NCBI GenBank assembly: GCA_041913505.1
Contig: JAYSFC010000076.1
Coordinates: 1 to 18,070, forward strand
Direction of reading: 5' to 3'
DNA: 18,070 bases
Origin: JAYSFC01 sp041913505
GTDB lineage: Bacteria; Pseudomonadota; Gammaproteobacteria; Burkholderiales; Burkholderiaceae_C
This document shows positions 7,074 to 14,830 of the stretch, in pieces (within the stretch, counting starts at the first letter, position 1; each line of letters begins with the position of its first letter). The notes under the pieces are model-generated. The model saw nothing but the letters and a program-made list of their open reading frames with translations. It did not search any database and had not been told where the DNA came from. The translations under genes and the position numbers were made by a program.

Positions 7074-8501
7074 TCACTGGGCTGCGGGCTGGGGCGCCTT
7101 GAACAGCGCCGCCACCTTGCGCTTGGGCTTGATGTTGGCCGACAGGCTGCTGCGGCCGGGTTGCGCCTTGGCAACGGCCTCCCAACTGGGCGCGGCATCG
7201 CGGGCGCCGGCTTCGTAGGGCTGGTCGAAAAACGGATCGCGCGCCGCTGCCACGGGGCGTTGGCTGCGCGGCGCAGCGGGAGCGCGGTCGGCGCGGCGCC
7301 CCCCCTCCTCATCCTGCCATGCGCGGCGGCCTTCGTTGTAGCGGCCGCGCGGGCGATCGTCGTCGAGTTCGATGGCTTCGATATCGATCTTCTTCTTGAT
7401 GAGCTTCTCGATATCGGTCACCAGGCGCGCATCGCTGCCCGACACCAGGGTCACCGCCAGACCCGTGGCGCCAGCGCGGCCCGTGCGGCCGATGCGGTGC
7501 ACATAGTCCTCGGCGTTGAAGGGCACATCGTAGTTGAACACGGCTGGCACATCCTTGATGTCCAGGCCGCGCGCAGCCACGTCGGTGCAGACCAGCAGGT
7601 CCACCTCGCCGCGCTTGAACGCATCAAGGGCCTTGAGACGCTCGTCCTGGCTCTTGTCACCGTGCAGTGCGGCCGTGCGCAGGCCGTCGCGCTCGAGCGT
7701 GCGCGCCAAACGCGCGCAGCCGAGCTTGCTGTTCACGAAAATGAAGGCTTGGCGGATCTCGCGGTCCTTGAGCACCTTGCGGATCGCTCGGCGCTTGTCG
7801 TCGTCGCTGGCGCTAAAAAAGCGCTGCTCCACGGTGGAGGCCGTTTCATTGGGGCGTGCGACCTCGATGGTGATCGGGTCTTGCAGGTAGCTGCCGGCCA
7901 GGCGCTTGATCTCGGGCGAGAAGGTGGCGGAGAACAGCAGCGTGGTGCGCTGCTTGGGCAGGTACGACAGGATGCGCTGCAGATCGGGCAAAAAGCCGAT
8001 GTCCAGCATGCGGTCCGCCTCGTCGAGCACCACGTACTCCACCTGGTTGAGCACAGCGTTCTTGGCTTCGATGTGGTCGAGCAGGCGGCCGGGGGTGGCC
8101 ACCAGCACTTCAACGCCTTTTTTCAGCTCCAGCGTCTGGGGCTTCATGTCCATGCCGCCAAACACCACGGTGCTGCGCAGCTTGGTGTACTTGGCGTACA
8201 GCGCGATCTGCTGGGCCACCTGGTCGGCCAGCTCGCGCGTGGGCAGCAGCACCAGGGCGCGTACGGGATGGCGCGCGGGCGAGGTGGAGCTATTCTCGTG
8301 CTTGAGCAAGCGCTGCAGCAGCGGCAGCGAGAACGCCGCCGTCTTGCCGGTGCCCGTTTGCGCCGCGCCCATCACATCCTTGCCGGTCAGCACGACCGGA
8401 ATGGCCTGTGCCTGGATGGGTGTCATCGACTCGTAGCCCATTTCGGCCACGGCGCGCGCCAGCGGCTCGGCCAGCGATAAATTGGAGAAAGAGCTAGTCA
8501 T
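7074..8501 (-). CDS. rhlE: DEAD-box ATP-dependent RNA helicase RhlE
   Basis: Cytoplasmic RNA helicase involved in RNA remodelling, ribosome assembly or decay. The 475-residue product has the full motif set: Q motif MTPIQAQAIP (26-35), Walker A AQTGTGKT (47-54), PTREL (86-90), TPGRLLD (135-141), DEAD (159-162), SAT (190-192), ARGLD (309-313) and HRIGRTGR (334-341). A basic, low-complexity tail (about 390-475) rich in Arg and Pro and ending in a KPKRKVAALFK-type segment is usual for RhlE. The ATG at 8501 starts at the Q-motif domain; the frame is open further upstream, but that part has no similarity to the family. The 138-base gap to the next gene (8502-8639) holds its presumed promoter, with a -10-like GACAAT very close to the start, and only a weak hairpin without a T-run. 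Confidence 0.95.
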   Translation of the reverse strand: MTSSFSNLSLAEPLARAVAEMGYESMTPIQAQAIPVVLTGKDVMGAAQTGTGKTAAFSLPLLQRLLKHENSSTSPARHPVRALVLLPTRELADQVAQQIALYAKYTKLRSTVVFGGMDMKPQTLELKKGVEVLVATPGRLLDHIEAKNAVLNQVEYVVLDEADRMLDIGFLPDLQRILSYLPKQRTTLLFSATFSPEIKRLAGSYLQDPITIEVARPNETASTVEQRFFSASDDDKRRAIRKVLKDREIRQAFIFVNSKLGCARLARTLERDGLRTAALHGDKSQDERLKALDAFKRGEVDLLVCTDVAARGLDIKDVPAVFNYDVPFNAEDYVHRIGRTGRAGATGLAVTLVSGSDARLVTDIEKLIKKKIDIEAIELDDDRPRGRYNEGRRAWQDEEGGRRADRAPAAPRSQRPVAAARDPFFDQPYEAGARDAAPSWEAVAKAQPGRSSLSANIKPKRKVAALFKAPQPAAQ

Positions 8502-8639
8502 GTAACCCGCTATTGTCGCACCGTGGGCCCCAATCCGGTTTTTTTGGCCCCTGCAACCTCTCGAGATGCTCCCTTTCCAGCCTTCTCGGCCCCGACAGGG
8601 ACCGGGCATTGCGGCTCTCCCATCCCCTGCTTCACAGCC

Positions 8640-9518
8640 TCACAGGGCGCTGACAGAGAACGTATCACAAGCCTTCACGCGGCCCGTCTCCAGGCCGGTA
8701 TGGAACCAGCGCTGGCGCTGGGCACTGGTGCCGTGCGTGAAGCTGTCGGGCACCACGGCCCCGCCACTGGCGCGCTGCAGCGCATCGTCGCCGATCTTCG
8801 CGGCGGCATTCATGGCCGACTCCACATCGCCCTGCTCAAGGATCTGGCGGGCGCTCTGCGCGTGGTTCGCCCAGACGCCAGCCAGGCAGTCGGCCTGCAA
8901 TTCCATGCGCACCGAGAGCCGGTTGTACTCCACCTGGCTCACGCGGCCGCGCATCTGGTCCACCTTGGCGCTGATGCCCAGCAGGTTCTGCACATGGTGC
9001 CCCACCTCGTGCGCGATCACGTAGGCCTGGGCAAAGTCGCCGGGGGCACCCAGGCGGTTCTTGAGCGTTTCATAGAAACCCAGGTCGATGTAGACCTTGC
9101 GGTCGGCCGGGCAGTAGAACGGCCCCATGGCCGACTGGCCCGTGCCGCACGCCGTGGGCGTGGCCCCCCTGAACAGCACAAGCTTGGGCTGCTGGTAGCT
9201 GCCGCCCCCCTGGCGGAACACGTCGGCCCAGACATCCTCCGTATCGGCCAGCACCGTGGAGACGAAGCGTGCCAGGTGGTCGTCCGCCGGCGGCTTGTGG
9301 GCCGGCGCCCGTTGCTGCACGGGCACAGGGCCACCGCCTCCGCTGAGCAACCCCAGGATGGTGAGCGGGTTCACCCCGAGCACCCAGCCGCCCAGCAGGG
9401 CGATCACGATGGTACCAATGCCAATGCTGCGCCCACCGAACACGGGCATGCCGCCACCGCCGCCCTCATCCCGCCGGTCCTCCACATTGTCGGATTCGCG
9501 GTTACCTTCCCATCTCAT
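8640..9518 (-). CDS. ypfJ: Neutral zinc metallopeptidase (YpfJ family), membrane-anchored
   Basis: A 292-residue protein of the putative neutral zinc metallopeptidase family (KPN_00729/YpfJ type); its physiological substrate is not known to me. A hydrophilic N-terminus with a Gly-rich stretch (about 19-24) is followed by one membrane segment (about 32-58), a Pro/Gly linker and a peptidase domain. The HEVGHH motif at 170-175 supplies zinc ligands His170 and His174 and the catalytic Glu171; ELQADCLAG at 206-214 fits the third ligand region. The Cys124/Cys136 pair (ACGTGQSAMGPFYC) is a conserved family feature. The ATG at 9518 has GGAG at 9527-9530 with 8-base spacing. It is divergent from the reductase gene at 9684 across 165 bases with no clear operator. 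Confidence 0.92.
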   Translation of the reverse strand: MRWEGNRESDNVEDRRDEGGGGGMPVFGGRSIGIGTIVIALLGGWVLGVNPLTILGLLSGGGGPVPVQQRAPAHKPPADDHLARFVSTVLADTEDVWADVFRQGGGSYQQPKLVLFRGATPTACGTGQSAMGPFYCPADRKVYIDLGFYETLKNRLGAPGDFAQAYVIAHEVGHHVQNLLGISAKVDQMRGRVSQVEYNRLSVRMELQADCLAGVWANHAQSARQILEQGDVESAMNAAAKIGDDALQRASGGAVVPDSFTHGTSAQRQRWFHTGLETGRVKACDTFSVSAL

Positions 9519-9683
9519 CGTCGATTCTCCAGTCCCCCTGGCGAGGAACGCGGACGCGATATTACGCCCGCGCTGCCCTGGTCGTGCTTCCACTTGTTGC
9601 GCGTTCCGTGCCATCCCGCCCAGAGGCGATACCCCCTGCCAGCCCCCTACGCAAAAGCGCGCGCGCTGTGTAAAGTGCGCCGC

Positions 9684-10637
9684 ATGACGCAGCTCCCCCC
9701 GCCCTCCGAGTCCAGTGCGCTGACGGCCGGCGCCACAGCCGCCCTGCTGCCCTGGCGCGCGCTGGCCGAAGAAATCGCCGCGCTGCTGCGCGACGGCACC
9801 GTCCAGGTGCCCGCCCGCACCGTGATGCCGCTCGCCGGTGGCGGGAGCCTGTTTGCCATGCCTGCCAGCGATGCGCACGTGGCCATCGCCAAGCTGATCA
9901 CCTTCACGCCCGCCAATGCGGGCACGAGCCGCGCCACGATCCAGGGCGACGTGGTGGTGTTCGACATCGCCACCGGCGCACGCCGCCTGATCCTCGACGG
10001 CCCCACCATCACCGCTCGGCGCACGGCCGCAGTGTCGCTGCTCGCCGCGCAGCTGCTGGCCCCTGCGCCCCGGGGCCCGCTGCTGATCGTCGGCGCAGGC
10101 GCGCAGGGCCTGGCCCATCTGCAGGCCTTCGTGGCGGGCCTGGGCGTGACCGAGGTCCACATCGCCTCGCGCAGCCCCGCGAGCGCCGAGGCCCTCGCCG
10201 CCGAGGCGCGCGCCCTGGGGGTCCAGGCCCGCACCGTGGCCGATGCCGACCGCGCCGCGGCCGAGTGCCCGCTGATCGTCACCTGCACCCCCGCCAGCGG
10301 CGTGGTGCTGCGCACGGCACCGCGCGCCGACGCGTTCATTGCTGCTGTGGGGGCTTTCACGCCCCGCATGGTGGAGCTGGATGCCGCGCTGTGCCGCGGC
10401 CTCGCGCGCACGGGCCAGGTCGCTGTGGACACACGCGACGCCGAGCACGAGGCCGGCGATCTGCTGCAGGCCGGGCTCGATGTGGCCGCCATGCCCTCGC
10501 TGGCCGACCTCGTCAGCGGCCGCTGGCAGCCCAGGCCCGGTCCTGTGCTGTTCAAGAGCTGCGGCTGGGGCGGTTGGGACCTGGCCGCAGCCCGGCTGGC
10601 CCTGCGCGCTTGGGGCAATGGCGGTGCGCCGGCATGA
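9684..10637 (+). CDS. Ornithine cyclodeaminase/mu-crystallin family reductase (likely delta1-pyrroline-2-carboxylate reductase)
   Basis: A 317-residue NAD(P)-dependent enzyme of the ornithine cyclodeaminase/mu-crystallin family. The substrate-binding half has IAKLITFTPAN with Lys70, and the Rossmann half opens with VGAGAQG (136-142). The following beta-strand ends in ASRSP, where the Arg favours NADP(H). The PAN-G-SRATIQG segment and overall length resemble bacterial delta1-pyrroline-2-carboxylate / delta1-piperideine-2-carboxylate reductases of hydroxyproline and D-lysine breakdown more than true ornithine cyclodeaminases; this substrate call is inference. The ATG at 9684 has only a weak Shine-Dalgarno, and TGTGTAAAGT directly upstream looks like an extended -10, so the leader may be very short. 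The stop overlaps the diguanylate cyclase start (ATGA), implying coupled expression. Confidence 0.85.
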   Translation: MTQLPPPSESSALTAGATAALLPWRALAEEIAALLRDGTVQVPARTVMPLAGGGSLFAMPASDAHVAIAKLITFTPANAGTSRATIQGDVVVFDIATGARRLILDGPTITARRTAAVSLLAAQLLAPAPRGPLLIVGAGAQGLAHLQAFVAGLGVTEVHIASRSPASAEALAAEARALGVQARTVADADRAAAECPLIVTCTPASGVVLRTAPRADAFIAAVGAFTPRMVELDAALCRGLARTGQVAVDTRDAEHEAGDLLQAGLDVAAMPSLADLVSGRWQPRPGPVLFKSCGWGGWDLAAARLALRAWGNGGAPA

Positions 10638-12355
10638 AGGGTCGCGCCACGCCCCCGACTACCGAGAACCGCCCGGCCATGCACCGCCCGAGCCTGCGCG
10701 CGCAAATCGCCCTGGTGTTCGGCGCGCTCGTGGCCATGCTGGCGGTGCTGCTCTCGCTCGTGTTCGGCGAGATCCTCAAGCAGCGCATCCAGCGCGAGGC
10801 CGGGGCATCGCTGCACGTGATGGCCAGCAACGTCGCGAAAGTGCTGGCGGAAGGGCTGTTCGACAGCAGCCGCACCGTGCAGGTGCTGGCAGGATCGGCC
10901 GATATCTGGGCACGCGGACTGGGCTCCGCTGAGGTGCACGCGCTGATCGTGCGCATCCAGGCACTGCGCCCCCAGCATGCCTGGATCGGCGTGGCCGACC
11001 CCCAGGGCATCGTGCGGGCCTCCAGCGGCGACCTGCTGCTCGGCAAGAGTGTGAAGGAGCGCCCCTGGTTCCAGACCGGCCTGCGGGAGCTGCACGTGGG
11101 TGACGTGCACGCCGCTACCCTGCTGGCAAACCTGCTCCCCCACAATGCGGGCGAGCCGTTGCGCTTCGTGGACTTCTCGGCGCCCATACGGCAAGGGGGC
11201 CGCACGGTCGGCGTGCTCGGCATCCAGGGGAACTGGAACTGGGCGCGCGAGACCATCGAAGGCCTGCTGCACCCTTACTTCGACCAGCAGCAGGTGGCGC
11301 TGTTCGTGTTCGACCGCCAGGGCAACGTCATCTATGCGCCCGAGGGGCAGGCCGAGGCGTTCCGCCAGGCCGGCCAGACCCTTCCCCTGCCCACGCCCCA
11401 GGCCGCCCCCGACCGCCCGCTGCACAGCGCCTCGGTGGCCGTCTGGAAGGACGGCCAGCCCTACCTCACGGCCTTGGCCCCTTTGCAGCCCCTGAACGCG
11501 GCCAGCGACCTGGGCTGGCAGATCGTGGCCCGGCAGCCCGTGCGGACCGCCTATGCCGAGGCCGACGCCGCCGTCCGCAGGGCACTGGGCTTGGGGGTGA
11601 CGGTGGCCCTGCTCGCCGCCGCGCTGGCATGGCTGGCCGCGCGGCGCCTCAGCGAGGACCTCAACACACTCGCGCGCGCCGCCGCCGCCGTCGAAGCCGG
11701 CCGCCCCGGCGCAGCCATCCCGCTCATGGACAGTAACCGCGAGGTCTACCGCCTCTCCTCCTCTCTCATCGGCATGACGGGGCGCCTGCTGCGCATGAAC
11801 GAGGACATGGAGGCGCAGGTGCGCCTGCGCACGCTGGAGCTGCAGGAAGCCAACCTCGAGCTCGACCGCCAGGCGCGCAGCGACGCGCTGACCGATCTGC
11901 TGAACCGGCGCGGCTTCGATGGCCAGATGCAGTTTGCCCTGGCCCTGGCGCGCCGCAGCGGGCGCCCGCTGAGCCTTATCGCCTTCGACGTGGACCATTT
12001 CAAGCGCATCAACGACCGCCACGGCCACAGCGTGGGCGATCAGGTGCTGCGCAGCCTTGCACGGCGCCTGACGGCCCGGCTGCGCGATTCCGACGTCGTG
12101 GCCCGCATCGGGGGTGAAGAATTCATGGTGCTGCTGCCCGACACCGACCTACCCACCGCGCAACGCCTTGCGGATGAGCTGGTACACGCCATCGCGGCGG
12201 AGCCCGAGCCCGGAGCGGGCCAGATCACCGTGAGCGCGGGCGTATCGGCCCTGCGCTCCGGCACCGAAAGCGCCGAGCTGCTGCAGCGGCGCGCCGACGA
12301 GGCCTTGTACGCGGCCAAGGCCGCGGGCCGCAACCAGACCTGCGTGCTCGCCTAA
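10634..12355 (+). CDS. Membrane diguanylate cyclase (Cache sensor + HAMP-like + GGDEF)
   Basis: A 573-residue enzyme predicted to make cyclic di-GMP from two GTP. It has a first membrane helix (about 24-47), a periplasmic double-Cache-like sensor domain (about 48-315), a second helix (about 317-336), a HAMP-like and coiled-coil linker (about 337-415), and a GGDEF domain (about 416-573) starting at the SDALTDLLNRRGF block. The active-site motif is GGEEF (493-497), a functional variant. An RDSD I-site (484-487) lies five residues upstream, so product feedback inhibition is expected. No EAL domain is present. The ATG at 10634 overlaps the stop of the preceding reductase gene; an internal ATG at 10679 is a possible alternative, since neither has a strong Shine-Dalgarno. 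It ends 6 bases from the convergent dcd gene. Confidence 0.93.
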   Translation: MKGRATPPTTENRPAMHRPSLRAQIALVFGALVAMLAVLLSLVFGEILKQRIQREAGASLHVMASNVAKVLAEGLFDSSRTVQVLAGSADIWARGLGSAEVHALIVRIQALRPQHAWIGVADPQGIVRASSGDLLLGKSVKERPWFQTGLRELHVGDVHAATLLANLLPHNAGEPLRFVDFSAPIRQGGRTVGVLGIQGNWNWARETIEGLLHPYFDQQQVALFVFDRQGNVIYAPEGQAEAFRQAGQTLPLPTPQAAPDRPLHSASVAVWKDGQPYLTALAPLQPLNAASDLGWQIVARQPVRTAYAEADAAVRRALGLGVTVALLAAALAWLAARRLSEDLNTLARAAAAVEAGRPGAAIPLMDSNREVYRLSSSLIGMTGRLLRMNEDMEAQVRLRTLELQEANLELDRQARSDALTDLLNRRGFDGQMQFALALARRSGRPLSLIAFDVDHFKRINDRHGHSVGDQVLRSLARRLTARLRDSDVVARIGGEEFMVLLPDTDLPTAQRLADELVHAIAAEPEPGAGQITVSAGVSALRSGTESAELLQRRADEALYAAKAAGRNQTCVLA

Positions 12356-12361
12356 AGCGGC

Positions 12362-12934
12362 TCAGGCCTTGGGCAGCGTGACGCCGACCTGCCCCTGGTA
12401 CTTGCCGCCCCGGTCCTTGTACGAGACCTCGCAGACGTCGTCCGCCTCGCTCTCGAAGAACAGCACCTGTGCGCAGCCCTCGCCCGCGTAGATGCGCGCG
12501 GGCAGCGGCGTGGTGTTGGAGAACTCCAGCGTCACATAGCCCTCCCACTCGGGCTCGAAAGGCGTCACGTTCACGATGATGCCGCAGCGCGCGTAGGTGC
12601 TCTTGCCCAGGCAGATCGTGAGCACATTGCGCGGGATGCGGAAGTACTCCATGGTGCGCGCGAGCGCGAAGCTGTTGGGCGGGATGATGCAGCTGTCGCC
12701 GTGGAAGTCGACGAAGCTCTTCTCGTCGAAGTGCTTGGGGTCCACCACGGTGCTGTGGATGTTGGTGAAAACCTTGAATTCCGGGGCGCAGCGGATGTCG
12801 TAGCCGTAGCTGCTCGTGCCGTAGCTGATGATCTTGCGGCCATCGACCTCCCGCACCTGACCGGGCTCGAAGGGCTCGATCATGCCGTGCTGCTCGGCCA
12901 TGCGCCGGATCCATTTGTCGCTTTTGATGCTCAT
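12362..12934 (-). CDS. dcd: dCTP deaminase
   Basis: Converts dCTP to dUTP, feeding dTMP synthesis. The 190-residue product is the normal length for Dcd and shows the family blocks SYGYDIRCAPEFKVF (about 42-56), IIPPNSFALARTMEYF (about 83-98), GKSTYARCGI (110-119) and VTLEFSNTTPLPARIY (134-149). Ser112, Arg116 and Glu137 correspond to the residues used for catalysis and binding in E. coli Dcd (Ser111, Arg115, Glu138). The ATG at 12934 has GAGGAG (plus-strand positions 12942-12947) at 7-base spacing. It lies 29 bases downstream of guaD on the same strand and may be transcribed with it. Confidence 0.97.
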   Translation of the reverse strand: MSIKSDKWIRRMAEQHGMIEPFEPGQVREVDGRKIISYGTSSYGYDIRCAPEFKVFTNIHSTVVDPKHFDEKSFVDFHGDSCIIPPNSFALARTMEYFRIPRNVLTICLGKSTYARCGIIVNVTPFEPEWEGYVTLEFSNTTPLPARIYAGEGCAQVLFFESEADDVCEVSYKDRGGKYQGQVGVTLPKA

Positions 12935-12963
12935 TGACTGACTCCTCGGCCGCATTCTAGGCT

Positions 12964-14238
12964 TCAGGAGATCACCGTCGCCTCAACCAGCCGGTCGTCG
13001 CCGAGCACGATCATCGCGAACAGCAGCTCGTCCAGGTTGCGCGCCTGGGCCGTCTTGCGCGCCAGCAGCGGCGTGGCCTGCGGGTTGAGCACGACGAAGT
13101 CGCCCTCGCAGCCCGGCTGCAGGTTGCCCACCACACCCGCGAGGCCCATGGCGCGCGCGGCGCCCGCCGTGTGCTGCCACCACAGCTGCGCGGGCGTGAG
13201 CGACAGGCCGCGCTTGGTCTGGCCTTCGCGCCCCACATAGTAGGCCGCGAGCATGGTGCGGAACGGGCTGAAGCTCGTGCCCCCGCCCACGTCGCTCGCC
13301 AGGCCATAGGCGAAGCCGGCCTCGTCGGCACCGGCGTAGTCGAAGAAGCCACTGCCCAGGAACAGGTTGCTCGTGGGGCTCACGGCCGCAGCCGTGCGGC
13401 GCTCGCGCATGAGGGCGCGGTCGGCGGCGTCGAAGTGGATGCAGTGCGCATACACGGCGCGCTCGCGCATGAGGCCGAAGTCGTCATACACGGCCAGGTA
13501 GCTGCGCGAGGCGGGGAACAGTTGGCGCGCCCAGGCGATCTCGTCAAGGTTCTCGGCCACGTGCGACTGGATCCAGACGCTGGGGTAGCGCGCAGCCAGC
13601 TCGCCCGCGCCGCGCAACTGCTCGGGCGAGCTCGTGGGCGCGAAGCGCGGCGTGATCGCGTAGCCCAGGCGGTCCACGCCGTGCCAGCGGCGGATCAGCG
13701 CCTCGGTGTCGATCAGGCTCTGCTCGGTCTCGTCGCGCACGCCGTCGGGCGAATGGCGGTCCTGCAGCACCTTGCCCGTGACGAGGCGCATGCCCTGCTG
13801 CTGCGCCTCGGTGAACAGCGCCTGCACCGACGCGGGGTGCGACGTGGCGAACGCGAGCGCCGTGGTGACGCCGTTGCGCAGCAGCTCTGCTATGAAAAAC
13901 TGAGCTACCTGCGCAGCATATTCCTGGACTCTAAAGCGTTTTTCATGCGGAAAGGTGTAATTCTCGAGCCAAGGCAGCAACCCGGCGGCCGGCGAGCCGA
14001 TCACGTCGGTCTGCGGGTAGTGGATGTGCAGGTCCACGAAACCCGGCGCGATGAGGCGCCCGGGCCAGTGCGTGACGGCGTGGCCCGCATACTGCGCGGC
14101 GAGCGCGCTCCAGGCGCCCGCGGCCTGCACGCGCGCGCGGCCCGTGGCGTCGGGGGCGATGGCCAGCAGGCCATCCTCGTCGTAGACGGCCTGGCCGTCC
14201 TCGGTAAAGCGCAACAGCGCGCTGCGGTAAATCTTCAT
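12964..14238 (-). CDS. guaD: Guanine deaminase
   Basis: Amidohydrolase that converts guanine to xanthine and ammonia, the entry of guanine into oxidative purine breakdown. The 424-residue product has the metal motif PGFVDLHIHYPQTD with His71 and His73, further ligand histidines in QSHVAEN (His226) and AHCIHFD (His265, His268), the TSNLFLGSGFFD block (289-300) and SDVGGGTSFS with Asp316. Length matches the family (about 430). The ATG at 14238 is chosen because the family starts near here; no strong Shine-Dalgarno is visible. A notably AT-rich stretch encodes residues about 93-116, described as its own entry. The gene is divergent from the HIT gene across 119 bases; a TAGGAT -10-like box at 14308-14313 is the only weak promoter hint there. 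Confidence 0.96.
   Translation of the reverse strand: MKIYRSALLRFTEDGQAVYDEDGLLAIAPDATGRARVQAAGAWSALAAQYAGHAVTHWPGRLIAPGFVDLHIHYPQTDVIGSPAAGLLPWLENYTFPHEKRFRVQEYAAQVAQFFIAELLRNGVTTALAFATSHPASVQALFTEAQQQGMRLVTGKVLQDRHSPDGVRDETEQSLIDTEALIRRWHGVDRLGYAITPRFAPTSSPEQLRGAGELAARYPSVWIQSHVAENLDEIAWARQLFPASRSYLAVYDDFGLMRERAVYAHCIHFDAADRALMRERRTAAAVSPTSNLFLGSGFFDYAGADEAGFAYGLASDVGGGTSFSPFRTMLAAYYVGREGQTKRGLSLTPAQLWWQHTAGAARAMGLAGVVGNLQPGCEGDFVVLNPQATPLLARKTAQARNLDELLFAMIVLGDDRLVEATVIS
13885..13966. repeat. AT-rich repeat-like patch embedded in guaD coding sequence
   Basis: Bases 13891-13960 are about 43% G+C by my count, while the surrounding gene is clearly far higher. On the + strand the patch begins GCTATGAAAAAC and continues with GAGCTACCTGCGCAG and TAAAGCGTTTTTCATG. 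This layout, an AT-rich lead then TAGCT-x-CTGCGC then an AAAGCG/TTT stretch, resembles short interspersed repeats I associate with Comamonadaceae chromosomes and the one near 15.8 kb. It stays in frame and encodes residues about 93-116 of GuaD, a segment present in other guanine deaminases, so it is not an obvious extra insertion. Its origin is uncertain. Confidence 0.35.
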
Positions 14239-14357
14239 GGCCGCGAGCTTACGATGCCTGCGGCCGCACGCCATACGCTGCGCATGATGAGGGGCATAGC
14301 CGCCGGGTAGGATGGGCCTTCACCACCGCCACTGACACATTGACCAAGAAGCCGCCC

Positions 14358-14807
14358 ATGCCCATGTTCGTCGACACCTCGCCCCCGGGCCAATGCCTCT
14401 TCTGCCGCCTTGTGGCGGGCGAGATTCCGGCCGCCCGGGTGTACGAGGACGCCCACACCATCGCCTTCATGGACATCGGCCAAGTCACCCCTGGCCACGT
14501 GCTGGTGGCCACCCGGCGCCACGCCGCCACGCTGTTCGACATCACGCCCGCGGAAGCGGCCGCCGTCATGCAGGCCGCGCAGCACGTGGCCCGCGCCGTG
14601 CAGGCCGTGTTCGACCCGCCTGGCCTCACGCTGCTGCAAGCCAACGGCCGCGAGGGCGGCCAGACCGTGGCCCACTTCCACCTGCACGTGGTGCCGCGCC
14701 ACGCTGGCGACGGCATCGCGCTCAGCTGGCCGCGCAAGGAGCCCGGCGCCGACGTGCTGCAGGGCTACGCCGCGCGGCTGCGCGCAGCGCTCGGCCCCGC
14801 GGCCTGA
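14358..14807 (+). CDS. HIT family protein (histidine triad nucleotide hydrolase/transferase)
   Basis: A 149-residue cytoplasmic histidine-triad protein. The catalytic motif is HFHLHVVPRH (His106, His108 and His110, with the triad HxHxHxx). The N-terminal FC-x-x-V-x-GE-I-P block with Cys13 and Cys16 (CLFC) is standard, and the GHVLVATRRHAATLFD region matches the nucleotide-binding part. Such proteins hydrolyse purine nucleotide phosphoramidates or related dinucleotides; the exact substrate cannot be told. The ATG at 14358 is preferred, with AAGAAG at 14346-14351 upstream; ATG 14364 and TTG 14340 are alternatives. It converges on the hydroxyacid dehydrogenase gene with 23 bases between them. 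Confidence 0.9.
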   Translation: MPMFVDTSPPGQCLFCRLVAGEIPAARVYEDAHTIAFMDIGQVTPGHVLVATRRHAATLFDITPAEAAAVMQAAQHVARAVQAVFDPPGLTLLQANGREGGQTVAHFHLHVVPRHAGDGIALSWPRKEPGADVLQGYAARLRAALGPAA

Positions 14808-14827
14808 CGCCGCGGCCCCTCAGGCCG
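14800..14827. terminator. Possible bidirectional hairpin between convergent genes
   Basis: CGGCCTGA at 14800-14807 is the exact reverse complement of TCAGGCCG at 14820-14827, around a 12-base GC-rich spacer. It sits precisely between the ends of the HIT gene and the convergent dehydrogenase gene. There is no T-run on either side, so intrinsic termination is doubtful. Confidence 0.3.
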
Positions 14828-14830
14828 GCA

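Noticed and set aside
7161..8480. Long + strand open frame opposite rhlE
   Set aside because: Rich in His, Gln and Ala with no recognisable domain; a typical shadow frame in GC-rich DNA opposite a well-supported helicase.
8502..8639. Hairpin and T-run between rhlE and the metallopeptidase gene as a terminator
   Set aside because: The minus-strand stem has no following T-run, and the + strand TTTTTTT at about 8539-8545 has no stem before it and no + strand gene to terminate.
9519..10448. Upstream extension of the zinc metallopeptidase frame
   Set aside because: It runs antisense to the reductase gene and is low-complexity; the ATG at 9518 has a good Shine-Dalgarno and starts the known family sequence.
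9647..12028. Long minus-strand open frame opposite the reductase and diguanylate cyclase genes
   Set aside because: It crosses two confidently identified genes on the other strand and has low-complexity composition.
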